Shown here piece by piece: positions 46,118-54,235 of a DNA stretch of 64,000 bases. A program made the position numbers and the translations under genes. This stretch comes from Pelomonas asaccharophilus_A (lineage in GTDB: Bacteria; Pseudomonadota; Gammaproteobacteria; Burkholderiales; Burkholderiaceae_C), in the NCBI RefSeq assembly GCF_031458115.1, contig NZ_JAVDXV010000001.1:124001-188000 (forward strand), given 5' to 3'. Every line of letters starts with the position of its first letter. Positions within the stretch are counted from its first letter, which is position 1. The notes under the pieces were generated by a model. The model was not told the origin of the DNA, searched no databases, and saw only the letters and a list, made by a program, of their open reading frames with translations.

Positions 46118-46555
46118 ATGACGATGGAATGCACTGTCAGCTGGCTCGGACCCGAAGGTCCCAGCGGCATGAGCTTCGTGGCGGAGACCGGCAGCGGCCA
46201 TGTGCTGTCCATGGACGGCGCCCCCGATGGCGGTGGCCGCAACCTCGCGCCGCGGCCCATGGAAACCGTGCTGGCCGGCACCGGCGGCTGCACCGCATAT
46301 GACGTGGTGCTGATCCTGAAGCGCGGTCGGCACGATGTGCGCGGCTGCAAGGTCACGCTGAAAGCCGAGCGGGCGACCAGCGATCCCAAGGTGTTCACCA
46401 GCATCCACTTCCATTTCATCGTCAGCGGCAAGGGGCTTAAGCCGGAGATCGTCGAGCGGGCCGTCACGCTGTCGCACGAGAAGTACTGCTCCGCCACGGC
46501 CATGCTGGCCAAGACTTCGGCCATCAGCACGTCCTTCGAGGTCGTGGAGGCCTGA
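46118..46555 (+). CDS. OsmC family protein (YhfA-like)
   Basis: A 145-residue OsmC-superfamily protein with the two reactive cysteines in GTGGCTAYDVVLILKRGR and SHEKYCSATAML. Members reduce peroxides or bind unknown ligands; the YhfA branch lacks a confirmed substrate. GGAGG lies 11 bases before ATG 46118 and ATG 46124 is also possible. Its stop meets the convergent coq7 gene closely. Confidence 0.88.
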   Translation: MTMECTVSWLGPEGPSGMSFVAETGSGHVLSMDGAPDGGGRNLAPRPMETVLAGTGGCTAYDVVLILKRGRHDVRGCKVTLKAERATSDPKVFTSIHFHFIVSGKGLKPEIVERAVTLSHEKYCSATAMLAKTSAISTSFEVVEA

Positions 46556-46562
46556 CTCCCAG

Positions 46563-47225
46563 CTAGATGCGGTGCGCCACGGTCGTCATGACCTTGGCCG
46601 CGGCCCGCATCAGGTCCTGCACAGGCCGGGGCAGCGGGTGTCCTCCCGCTGCCAGCGCGGCGTCCGCGTGCTCGGCTTCTTCCCGCTTCATCTGCGCGAC
46701 GATGGCGCGTGAGGCGCCGTCGTGCACCGGCAGCCGGTCGAGATGAGTGGCCAGATGGGCTTCGACCTGGCGTTCGGTTTCGACGACGAAGCCCAGGCTC
46801 CATTTGTCGCCGGCCAGGCCGGCGAGGCTGCCCCATGCGAAGGCGCCGCCCCACCACAGTGGTGCGAGATGACTGGTGTGCGTGCCCAGTTCGGTGACGC
46901 GCTCGGCGGTCCAGGCGAGATGATCCAGTTCCTCCTGGGCGGCGTGCTCGAAATGGCTTCTCAGCTCGGGTGTGCGGCTGAATAGCGCCTGGGACTGGTA
47001 CAGGGCCTGGGCGCAGATTTCGCCGACGTGGTTCACGCGCATCAGGGCGCCGGCTTCCCGAGATTCGGCTGGGCTCAGCTCGGCGCTTGCCATTCCTTTC
47101 GCGGGTGAGGGGCGTGTCGCGCGGATGGGCACAAACACCGTCCGCAGCCCGTTGTCGAGCGCAGTCAGCAATCGGTCGCCGAAACTCGTTGCTGCACGTT
47201 GCTGAGCGCTTGCTGGCGGATGCAT
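46563..47225 (-). CDS. coq7: 2-polyprenyl-3-methyl-6-methoxy-1,4-benzoquinone monooxygenase (Coq7)
   Basis: A 220-residue diiron hydroxylase that carries out the C6-hydroxylation late in ubiquinone synthesis. The iron ligands appear in MRVNHVGEICAQALYQ, HAAQEELDHLAWTAERV, ETERQVEAHLATHLDRLP and MKREEAEHADAALAAGG. The length is normal for the betaproteobacterial enzyme. It is transcribed alone. Confidence 0.95.
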   Translation of the reverse strand: MHPPASAQQRAATSFGDRLLTALDNGLRTVFVPIRATRPSPAKGMASAELSPAESREAGALMRVNHVGEICAQALYQSQALFSRTPELRSHFEHAAQEELDHLAWTAERVTELGTHTSHLAPLWWGGAFAWGSLAGLAGDKWSLGFVVETERQVEAHLATHLDRLPVHDGASRAIVAQMKREEAEHADAALAAGGHPLPRPVQDLMRAAAKVMTTVAHRI

Positions 47226-47254
47226 TCAGTTAAGCCTTGTTTCGATGAAAGAAT

Positions 47255-47296
47255 CATGACATTGGTCATGCCGTTGTGGAGGGGCAACGACAACGG
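47255..47296 (+). repeat. Stacked inverted repeats in the porin 1 leader
   Basis: CATGAC-ATTG-GTCATG (47255-47270) and CCGTTGT...ACAACGG (47271-47296) lie next to each other about 130 bases before porin 1. They may be a regulator site or RNA structure. Confidence 0.45.
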
Positions 47297-47427
47297 AGAA
47301 TTTCATATCCGTGAATTCCCGAAGGGGTCGAACCTGTAGTGGAATACGCGCACTTCCTCACGGGAGGTGAGTCGTCGATCCCCGTTTTGCGGGATCGCTG
47401 GCTCGGATGAATATCTAGGAGTATCGA

Positions 47428-48441
47428 ATGAAGAAAGCTCTGATTGCCCTGGCCGTCCTCGGTCTGACCGGTGGCGCCGCCATGGCGCAATCCTCGGTGA
47501 CGCTGTTCGGCATCGTGGATGCCAACCTGCGCTACACCAAGGCCAGCGGCCAAACGCTGAAGCAGCTGGGCACCGATGGCCTGAACAGCAGCCGCCTGGG
47601 CGTGCGTGGCACGGAAGACCTCGGCGGCGGCCTGAAGGCCGGTTTCTGGCTGGAAGCCGCGCTGAACCCCGATACCGGTACGGCCGATGCAACCCGCTTC
47701 TGGGGCCGCCGCGCCAGCGTCAGCCTGCTGGGCGACTTCGGTGAAGTGCGCCTGGGCCGTGGCAAGACCTCGACCCGCCTGCACATCGACGACTTCGACC
47801 CGTACTCGACGACCGGTCTGGGCGACGTGTCCAAGGTCTACTCGGTGCTGGGCAGCGGTTCGGACACGCTGAACCGTTCGGACAACATGGTCCAGTACTT
47901 CCTGCCGACCAACCTGGGTGGCTTCTACGGCTCGGTTGACGTCGCTGCTGGCGAAGGCGCCTCGGGCAAGAAGATGATGGGTGGCCGTGCCGGCTACAAG
48001 CAGGGGCCGCTGAATGCCGCCGTTGCTTACGAGACGACCACCGGCCTGGCCAACGACAAGTACAAGCAGTTCAGCGTCGGCGCGGCCTACGACTTCGGCG
48101 TCGTGCGTCCCTCGTTCAACTACAGCGAGAACAAGTTCCGCGCTGCCAAGCAGACGATCTACACGATCGCCGCGACCGCTCCGCTGGGCCAAGGCCAGAT
48201 CCTGGCGTCCTACACGGACTCCAAGGCCAACACTGCCGCTGAAGCCATCAGCGGCGTGGGCGATGCCAAGCTGCTGGCCGTGGGCTATGTCTACAACGTG
48301 TCCAAGCGCACCGCGCTGTACACGACGGCTGCCCAGATCAAGAACAACAAGCTGGGCCGCTTCGCCGTCGCCGGCTCGCCGACCGTGGTCAACGGTGCGA
48401 AGTCCAGCGGCTTCGACGTGGGCGTCCGCCACAGCTTCTGA
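47428..48441 (+). CDS. Gram-negative trimeric porin (porin 1)
   Basis: A 337-residue outer-membrane porin with signal peptide MKKALIALAVLGLTGGAAMA. The mature protein starts QSSVTLFGIVDANLRYT. Strands GLNSSRLGVRGTEDLGGGLKAGFWLE and RASVSLLGDFGEVRLGRGKT are typical of betaproteobacterial general diffusion porins. The C-terminal VGVRHSF ends in Phe for BAM recognition. AGGAG precedes the ATG. A second porin follows. Confidence 0.94.
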   Translation: MKKALIALAVLGLTGGAAMAQSSVTLFGIVDANLRYTKASGQTLKQLGTDGLNSSRLGVRGTEDLGGGLKAGFWLEAALNPDTGTADATRFWGRRASVSLLGDFGEVRLGRGKTSTRLHIDDFDPYSTTGLGDVSKVYSVLGSGSDTLNRSDNMVQYFLPTNLGGFYGSVDVAAGEGASGKKMMGGRAGYKQGPLNAAVAYETTTGLANDKYKQFSVGAAYDFGVVRPSFNYSENKFRAAKQTIYTIAATAPLGQGQILASYTDSKANTAAEAISGVGDAKLLAVGYVYNVSKRTALYTTAAQIKNNKLGRFAVAGSPTVVNGAKSSGFDVGVRHSF

Positions 48442-48473
48442 TGATTTGCGGCGTCAGCCGCAGCGATTCAGCC

Positions 48474-48496
48474 AAGCCGCCTTCGGGCGGCTTTTT
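48474..48496 (+). terminator. Terminator of porin 1
   Basis: AAGCCGCC-TTCG-GGCGGCTT forms an eight-base stem with a stable tetraloop, followed by TTTTT. Confidence 0.93.
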
Positions 48497-48617
48497 CTTT
48501 GCCTTTGTCCGGCGCGCGACAGGGGAATCGCTGTGGAAAAGGAACAACAGCTCTCGTCTTGTGGCTGGGTTGTTGGCTGAGAATGGCCCGGTTCACCATA
48601 CTTCGCAGGAGACAACC

Positions 48618-49682
48618 TTGATCAAAAAAGCGACCCTGGCCGTTGCCGTTCTGGCCGCCAGCACCTCTGCAGCCTGGGCTCAATCCAGCGTGACCCTGTA
48701 CGGCATCGTGGACGCCGCCGTGCGATACACCAGCAACGCTTCCGCTGGCACGTCGACCAAGCAACTGATTCCTGGCGGCATGTCGCAAAGCCGGCTGGGT
48801 GTGAACATCACCGAAGACATGGGTGGCGGCCTGAAGGCGCTGGCCAACATGGAACACCGCCTGAATTCCGACACCGGCACCGTTGCCGCCGCTGACTTCT
48901 GGCGCCAAGCCTGGGTGGGTATCCAGTCCAGCGAATTCGGCCAGATCCGCCTGGGCCGCCAGTACAACATCATGTTCGACATCTACACGTCGACCTACGC
49001 TTCCTTCCGCTACTCGCCGTACATCGAGGCGTACAAGCCCGAGATCGGCCTGTCGCTGGGCGCTCGCCAGGACAACATGGTCAAGTACCTGGCCGAATTC
49101 GGCCCGGTGCGTGGCGAGATCCAGGTCTCCGCCGGCGAAGGCAACTCGCAGAACAAGTCCATCGGCGGCATGCTGCGCTACGCGCAAGGCGAATGGGCCT
49201 TCGGCGGCGCCTACCTGCAGGTCACCGACACGCTGGGCAAGAAGGTCAAGGGCACGACCATCGGCGGCTCCTACACCAGCGGCCCGTGGTACGTGAACCT
49301 GTCGTGGGCTCAGAACAAGTTCGACGCGGGCGGTCTGCTGGGCGCGGCCTACACGTCTGGCCTGCTGGGCAACGTGCTGAACGCCGCCGCCAACGACGTC
49401 AAGAAGCGCGACATGATCTCCGTCGGCGCAACCTACCAGCTGACGCCTCAGCTGAACTTCGGTGCCCACTACTGGCGCGCCGACCAGACGCACTACACGC
49501 CGGCTCTGGCCAACGTGAAGAGCAAGGGCGACTACTTCGCCGGCGTCCTGGACTATGCATTCTCCAAGCGCACCGACGCCTACCTGGAAGTGGACTACAC
49601 CAAGTTCAACGGTGCCGTTCGCTTCTCGAACACCGCTGCCAAGCGTGGCGGCGCGATGGTCGGTCTGCGTCACCGCTTCTGA
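48618..49682 (+). CDS. Gram-negative trimeric porin (porin 2)
   Basis: A 354-residue porin starting with TTG at 48618. AGGAGA five bases upstream and the signal peptide MIKKATLAVAVLAASTSAAWA support this start; no ATG gives one. The mature protein starts QSSVTLYGIVDAAVRYTSN and includes SRLGVNITEDMGGGLKALANME and FGQIRLGRQYN. It ends GLRHRF. It is a paralogue of porin 1 but clearly diverged. The two may be differently expressed. Confidence 0.93.
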   Translation: MIKKATLAVAVLAASTSAAWAQSSVTLYGIVDAAVRYTSNASAGTSTKQLIPGGMSQSRLGVNITEDMGGGLKALANMEHRLNSDTGTVAAADFWRQAWVGIQSSEFGQIRLGRQYNIMFDIYTSTYASFRYSPYIEAYKPEIGLSLGARQDNMVKYLAEFGPVRGEIQVSAGEGNSQNKSIGGMLRYAQGEWAFGGAYLQVTDTLGKKVKGTTIGGSYTSGPWYVNLSWAQNKFDAGGLLGAAYTSGLLGNVLNAAANDVKKRDMISVGATYQLTPQLNFGAHYWRADQTHYTPALANVKSKGDYFAGVLDYAFSKRTDAYLEVDYTKFNGAVRFSNTAAKRGGAMVGLRHRF

Positions 49683-49713
49683 GCGACGCCGGGCAGACGC
49701 CCGGATCGTCCGA

Positions 49714-49739
49714 ACGGGCCGCGTCAGCGGCCCGTTTTT
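49714..49739 (+). terminator. Terminator of porin 2
   Basis: ACGGGCCGC-GTCA-GCGGCCCGT forms a nine-base stem, followed by TTTTT. Confidence 0.92.
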
Positions 49740-49855
49740 CTTTGGTGGCATCTGTCTTGCGTTAGGACTTTCCCGGGAGCCTGAGGCTGCCGGCTTTGGC
49801 CATGATCGCGCCTTCGTGCGGCGCAGAGGCGCGGCCGCAGTTCTGCGAAATCTAC

Positions 49856-50833
49856 ATGCTGGTTTTCATACTTCGTCGCCTCGCGCAGGCCTTGATCGTC
49901 ATGTTGTCGGTGGCCTTCATCGCCTTCATGCTGTTTCAGTACGTGGGCGATCCGGTCAACAACCTGCTGGGCCAGGATGCCACGGAAGACCAGCGCATCG
50001 CGCTGCGCAAGGATCTGGGCCTGGACCAGCCCTTCCCGGTGCAGTTCGCCCGCTTCGTCGGCAATGCCGTGCAGGGCGAATTCGGCATCAGCCTGCGCCA
50101 GGGGCGCAAGGTGTCGTCGCTGATCGTCGAGCGTTTGCCGGCGACGCTGGAACTGGCCCTGGTCGCCGGTCTCATCGCGCTGTCGCTGGGCATCCCGCTA
50201 GGTGTCTATGCGGCGCTGCGGCGTGGCAAGGCCAGCGCGCAGATCCTGATGACCGGCACGCTGTTCGGCGTCAGCCTGCCCAACTTCGTCATTGGCATCG
50301 TGCTGATCTGGATCTTCGCGGTCGAGCTGAAATGGCTGCCCAGTTTCGGCCGCGGTGAGGTCGTGACCTTCGGGTCGTGGACCTCGGGCCTGCTGACGCG
50401 CGACGGCCTGCTGCACCTGATCCTGCCCGCGTTCACTCTGTCGGCCTTCCAGCTGACGCTGATCATGCGGCTGGTGCGTGCCGAGATGCTGGAGGTGCTG
50501 CGCACCGACTACATCCGCTTCGCCCGCGCCCGCGGCCTGACGGACCGCAGCGTCTACTTCGGCCATGCGCTGAAGAACACGCTGGTGCCGGTCATCACCA
50601 TCACCGGCCTGCAACTGGGCTCGCTGATCGCCTTCGCCATCATCACCGAGCAGGTCTTCCAGTGGCCCGGCATGGGGCTGCTGTTCATCCAGGCCGTGCA
50701 GTTCGCCGACATCCCCGTGATGGCGGCCTATCTCTGTCTGATCTCGCTGATCTTCGTCGTCATCAACCTCGGCGTCGATCTGCTCTATTTCGCCGTCGAT
50801 CCGCGCCTGCGCATCGAAGGCAAGGCGCACTGA
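49856..50833 (+). CDS. ABC transporter permease (DppB/OppB-like)
   Basis: A 325-residue inner-membrane permease of the peptide/nickel importer family. Six helices are visible; MLVFILRRLAQALIVMLSVAF starts it. The EAA-loop region is LRTDYIRFARARGLTDRSVYFGHALKNTLVPVITI. It pairs with the DppC-like protein encoded next. The ATG at 49856 is preferred to an ATG 54 bases upstream because the family starts at this block. No binding-protein gene is nearby. Confidence 0.93.
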   Translation: MLVFILRRLAQALIVMLSVAFIAFMLFQYVGDPVNNLLGQDATEDQRIALRKDLGLDQPFPVQFARFVGNAVQGEFGISLRQGRKVSSLIVERLPATLELALVAGLIALSLGIPLGVYAALRRGKASAQILMTGTLFGVSLPNFVIGIVLIWIFAVELKWLPSFGRGEVVTFGSWTSGLLTRDGLLHLILPAFTLSAFQLTLIMRLVRAEMLEVLRTDYIRFARARGLTDRSVYFGHALKNTLVPVITITGLQLGSLIAFAIITEQVFQWPGMGLLFIQAVQFADIPVMAAYLCLISLIFVVINLGVDLLYFAVDPRLRIEGKAH

Positions 50834-50840
50834 GTCCCTC

Positions 50841-51764
50841 ATGAGTTCCGCCTCCCCCTCGGCGCTGCGGCGCTTCTTCGACGGCGACGTCTGGCATTCC
50901 TTTCGCACCTCGCCGGTCGCGATGCTGGCTGCCTTCATCGCCTCCATCTTCCTGGTCTGCGCGCTGTTCGCCGAAGTGGTCGCGCCGCACAACCCCTTTG
51001 ACCTGGCGACGCTGGAGTTGATGGATTCGCTGAAGCCGCCCGCGTGGGTGGAAGGCGGCGAGTCCAAGTACCAGTTGGGCACCGACGGCCAGGGCCGCGA
51101 CATCCTGTCCGCGCTGATGTACGGAACGCGCATCTCGCTGCTGGTGGGCATCGCGTCTGTGCTGCTGTCCATCCTGATCGGCGTGGGCCTGGGCCTGCTG
51201 GCGGGCTTCGTCGGCGGCCGCGTGGATGCCTTCATCATGCGCATCTGCGATGTGATGCTGTCCTTCCCGTCCATCCTGGTCGCGCTGATGATCAGCGGCG
51301 TCGCCCGCAGCATGTTCCCGCATGCGCCCGACATGCTGGCCTTCATCGTGCTGGTGCTGGCCATCGCGCTGACCGGCTGGGTGCAGTACGCGCGCACCGT
51401 GCGCGGCTCCACGCTGGTGGAGCGCAACAAGGAGTATGTGCAGGCTGCGCGCGTCATCGGCGTGGGCTCGCTGCGCATCATGCGCCGCCACGTGTTGCCC
51501 AACGTGCTGGGGCCTGTGCTGGTGCTGGCCACCATCCAGGTCGCGTCGGCCATCATCACCGAGGCCACGCTGTCCTTCCTGGGTGTGGGCGTGCCGCCCA
51601 CGAGTCCGTCGCTGGGCACGTTGATCCGCAATGGCAACGACTACCTGTTCTCGGGCGAGTGGTGGATCACCGCCTTCCCCAGCCTGACGCTGGTGCTCAT
51701 CACCCTCAGCGTGAACCTGCTCGGCGACTGGCTGCGCGACGCCTTGAATCCCCGCCTGCGATGA
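50841..51764 (+). CDS. ABC transporter permease (DppC/OppC-like)
   Basis: A 307-residue permease with the N-terminal OppC-type helix and the family loop LGTDGQGRDILSALMYGTRISL. The EAA region is RNKEYVQAARVIGVGSLRIMRRHVLPN. It forms the membrane channel with the preceding DppB-like protein. Its stop overlaps the next gene by four bases. Confidence 0.94.
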   Translation: MSSASPSALRRFFDGDVWHSFRTSPVAMLAAFIASIFLVCALFAEVVAPHNPFDLATLELMDSLKPPAWVEGGESKYQLGTDGQGRDILSALMYGTRISLLVGIASVLLSILIGVGLGLLAGFVGGRVDAFIMRICDVMLSFPSILVALMISGVARSMFPHAPDMLAFIVLVLAIALTGWVQYARTVRGSTLVERNKEYVQAARVIGVGSLRIMRRHVLPNVLGPVLVLATIQVASAIITEATLSFLGVGVPPTSPSLGTLIRNGNDYLFSGEWWITAFPSLTLVLITLSVNLLGDWLRDALNPRLR

Positions 51765-52741
51765 CTGCACCGTTGCTCGAAGTCAACCACCTGCGGGTGG
51801 AGTTCCCGACCCGCCGTGGCACGCTGCTGGCGCTGGACGACATCTCATTCGCCATCGCACCGGGCGAGATCCTGGGCGTTGTCGGCGAGTCCGGTGCCGG
51901 CAAGTCGCTGACCGGCGCGGCCATCATCGGCCTGCTGGACCCGCCGGGCCGCATCGCCGCCGGCGAGATCAAGCTGGCCGGCAAGCGCATCGACAACCTG
52001 CCCTATGACCAGATGCGCCGCGTGCGCGGCAAGGAGATCGGCGCGGTGTTCCAGGACCCGCTGACGTCGCTGAACCCGCTGTACACCGTGGGCCGCCAGC
52101 TGACCGAGACCGTCACGACTCACCTCGGCCTGTCGGCCGCACAGGCGCGCGCGCGGGCCATCGAGCTGTTGGCGTCCACCGGCATCCCGGCGCCGGAGGC
52201 GCGCGTGGACCACTATCCGCACCAGTTCTCCGGCGGCATGCGCCAGCGGGTGGTCATTGCGCTGGCGCTGGCGGCCAACCCCAAGCTCATCGTCGCCGAC
52301 GAGCCGACGACGGCGCTGGATGTGTCCATCCAGGCGCAGATCATTGCGCTGTTGAAGAAAGTCTGCAAAGAGCAGGGCGCGGCCGTCATGCTCGTCACGC
52401 ACGACATGGGCGTCATCGCCGAGACCTGCGATCGCGTGGCCGTCATGTACGCCGGCCGGGTGGCGGAGATCGGCCCGGTGGCCGACGTCATCCACCGTCC
52501 GGCCCATCCCTACACGGCGGGCTTGATGGGTTCCATTCCCGCGATGGACGTAGACCGCGAGCGCCTGCTGCAGATCGATGGCGCGATGCCGCGACTGACC
52601 GCCATTCCGCCCGGCTGCGCCTTCAACCCGCGCTGTGGCCGCGTGGCCGAACGCTGCCGCGTGGAGCGGCCTGAGCTTGCAGGCGTCGGCGCGACCAGCG
52701 CCGCCTGCTGGTTCCCCATCACTGAAGAGGTGCCGCGATGA
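51761..52741 (+). CDS. ABC transporter ATP-binding protein (DppD/OppD-like)
   Basis: A 326-residue ATPase. Walker A is GVVGESGAGKSLTG; the signature motif is FSGGMRQRV; Walker B is LIVADEPTTALD, and the switch is TLVTHD-like (VMLVTHDMGV). The C-terminal Cys-rich oligopeptide-type extension (AFNPRCGRVAERC) is present and may bind an iron-sulfur cluster. It overlaps both neighbours by four bases. Confidence 0.95.
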   Translation: MTAPLLEVNHLRVEFPTRRGTLLALDDISFAIAPGEILGVVGESGAGKSLTGAAIIGLLDPPGRIAAGEIKLAGKRIDNLPYDQMRRVRGKEIGAVFQDPLTSLNPLYTVGRQLTETVTTHLGLSAAQARARAIELLASTGIPAPEARVDHYPHQFSGGMRQRVVIALALAANPKLIVADEPTTALDVSIQAQIIALLKKVCKEQGAAVMLVTHDMGVIAETCDRVAVMYAGRVAEIGPVADVIHRPAHPYTAGLMGSIPAMDVDRERLLQIDGAMPRLTAIPPGCAFNPRCGRVAERCRVERPELAGVGATSAACWFPITEEVPR

Positions 52742-53736
52742 GCCGGCCACTCGTGGAGGTCGCTGACCTCTCCAAGATCTTCGACGTGTCGCCGCCGTGG
52801 TTGAACCGCGTCGTCGAGCGCAAGCCCAGGGCCTTCGTGCATGCCGTGGACGGCGTGTCCTTCAACATCGAGCGTGGCAAGACGCTGGCGCTGGTGGGGG
52901 AGAGCGGCTGCGGCAAGAGCACCGTGGCGCGGCTGTTGGTGGGGCTGTACGGCACCACGCGCGGCGCGGTGAAGTTCGACGGCGAGGACATTTCGAAGAC
53001 GCTGTCCGGCTCCGGTGCGCAGAAGCTGCGCCGGCGCATGCAGATGATCTTTCAGGACCCGTACGCGTCGCTGAACCCGCGCTGGAAGGTGCTGGACATC
53101 GTCGCCGAACCGCTGCGCGAGCATGGTCTGGTGAAGACCGACGCCGAGGCGACCCAACAGGTCGGACAACTGCTGGCGTCCGTGGGCCTGAACCCGGCCG
53201 ATGCGCTGAAGTTCCCGCACCAGTTTTCGGGTGGCCAGCGCCAGCGCATCTCGATCGCGCGTGCGTTGGCGACGCAGCCGGAGTTCCTGGTCTGCGACGA
53301 GCCCACGTCGGCGCTGGACGTGTCGGTGCAGGCCCAGGTGCTCAACATCATGAAGGACTTGCAGCGCAAGCAAGGCCTGACCTATCTGTTCATCTCGCAC
53401 AACCTGGCGGTCGTGCGCCACATGGCCGACCAGATTGGCGTCATGTACCTGGGCCGATTGGTAGAGGTGGCGGACAAGGGTGAACTGTTCGCACGGCCGC
53501 GTCACCCCTACACGCGCATGTTGCTGGATGCGATTCCCGACATCCACATGACCGGCCGCTCGCGCACGCCGGTGCAGGGTGAGGTGCCCAACCCGCTGAA
53601 TCCGCCCAGTGGCTGCAGCTTCCACCCGCGCTGCCCGCTGGCCAACGAGCGCTGCAAGACGGAGCGGCCTGCGCTGCTGGAGATCGCCGGCGTCCGCGTG
53701 GCCTGCCACGCGGTGCAAGAGGGCAGGGCGGCCTAG
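52738..53736 (+). CDS. ABC transporter ATP-binding protein (DppF/OppF-like)
   Basis: A 332-residue ATPase with Walker A LVGESGCGKSTV, signature FSGGQRQRISIARAL, Walker B FLVCDEPTSALD and YLFISHNLAVV. The C-terminal extension (SFHPRCPLANERC) matches the DppD-like partner. With it, the gene completes a four-gene importer for peptides or similar solutes. The stop overlaps the convergent lptM by four bases. Confidence 0.95.
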   Translation: MSRPLVEVADLSKIFDVSPPWLNRVVERKPRAFVHAVDGVSFNIERGKTLALVGESGCGKSTVARLLVGLYGTTRGAVKFDGEDISKTLSGSGAQKLRRRMQMIFQDPYASLNPRWKVLDIVAEPLREHGLVKTDAEATQQVGQLLASVGLNPADALKFPHQFSGGQRQRISIARALATQPEFLVCDEPTSALDVSVQAQVLNIMKDLQRKQGLTYLFISHNLAVVRHMADQIGVMYLGRLVEVADKGELFARPRHPYTRMLLDAIPDIHMTGRSRTPVQGEVPNPLNPPSGCSFHPRCPLANERCKTERPALLEIAGVRVACHAVQEGRAA

Positions 53737-53882
53737 CGCGCGGGCGAGGAGGCCGGTGCCGACGCGGCGTCGGCCGGCCTGGCCAGCGTCAGCGGTCCTT
53801 TTTGTCCACAACCCGCGAGGGCGGTAAGGGTGATGGCCAGGGCGATGATGTGCCCCCCTACACTGACGGCAGTTCTCTTCAT
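53733..53882 (-). CDS. lptM: Small lipoprotein LptM (YifL)
   Basis: A 49-residue lipoprotein: a basic, hydrophobic start followed by LTALAGCGQKGPLTL, the LptM hallmark (lipobox AGC then GQKGPL). LptM helps assemble the LPS export protein LptD in E. coli. It is the short type commonly missed by gene finders. It is divergent from cyaY, as in E. coli and many Burkholderiales. The C-terminus is Ala/Pro-rich and variable. Confidence 0.9.
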   Translation of the reverse strand: MKRTAVSVGGHIIALAITLTALAGCGQKGPLTLARPADAASAPASSPAR

Positions 53883-53893
53883 TGCCGCAGTTT

Positions 53894-54226
53894 ATGTCCC
53901 TGTCCGACGCCGACTACCACGCCAAGTCCCACGCGCTGCTCGCTCGCATCGAGGAGCAGATCGATGCCTGGCTGGACGATGACGTGGTCGACATCGACAC
54001 GCACCGCACCGGCGGCCTGCTGGAGCTGAGCATGCCCGGCGGCAGCAAGATCGTCATCAACACGCAGCCGCCGCTGCAGGAGATCTGGCTGGCGGCGCGC
54101 TCGGGCGGCTACCACTTCAAGTGGGATGGTGCGCGGTGGGTGGACCGCGAAGGCCAGGAGTTCCTGGCGCGGCTCTCCAGCAGTGCCAGCGAGCAGTCCG
54201 GCCAGGCGCTGAGCTTCAGCGCCTGA
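53894..54226 (+). CDS. cyaY: Iron donor protein CyaY (frataxin)
   Basis: A 110-residue frataxin homologue that binds iron and tunes Fe-S cluster assembly. The acidic helix IEEQIDAWLDDDVVDIDTHR and the sheet motif KIVINTQPPLQEIWLAARSGGYHFKWD are typical. The ATG at 53894 is used. It is divergent from lptM and convergent with the mrcA gene. Confidence 0.95.
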   Translation: MSLSDADYHAKSHALLARIEEQIDAWLDDDVVDIDTHRTGGLLELSMPGGSKIVINTQPPLQEIWLAARSGGYHFKWDGARWVDREGQEFLARLSSSASEQSGQALSFSA

Positions 54227-54235
54227 AACTCAGGG

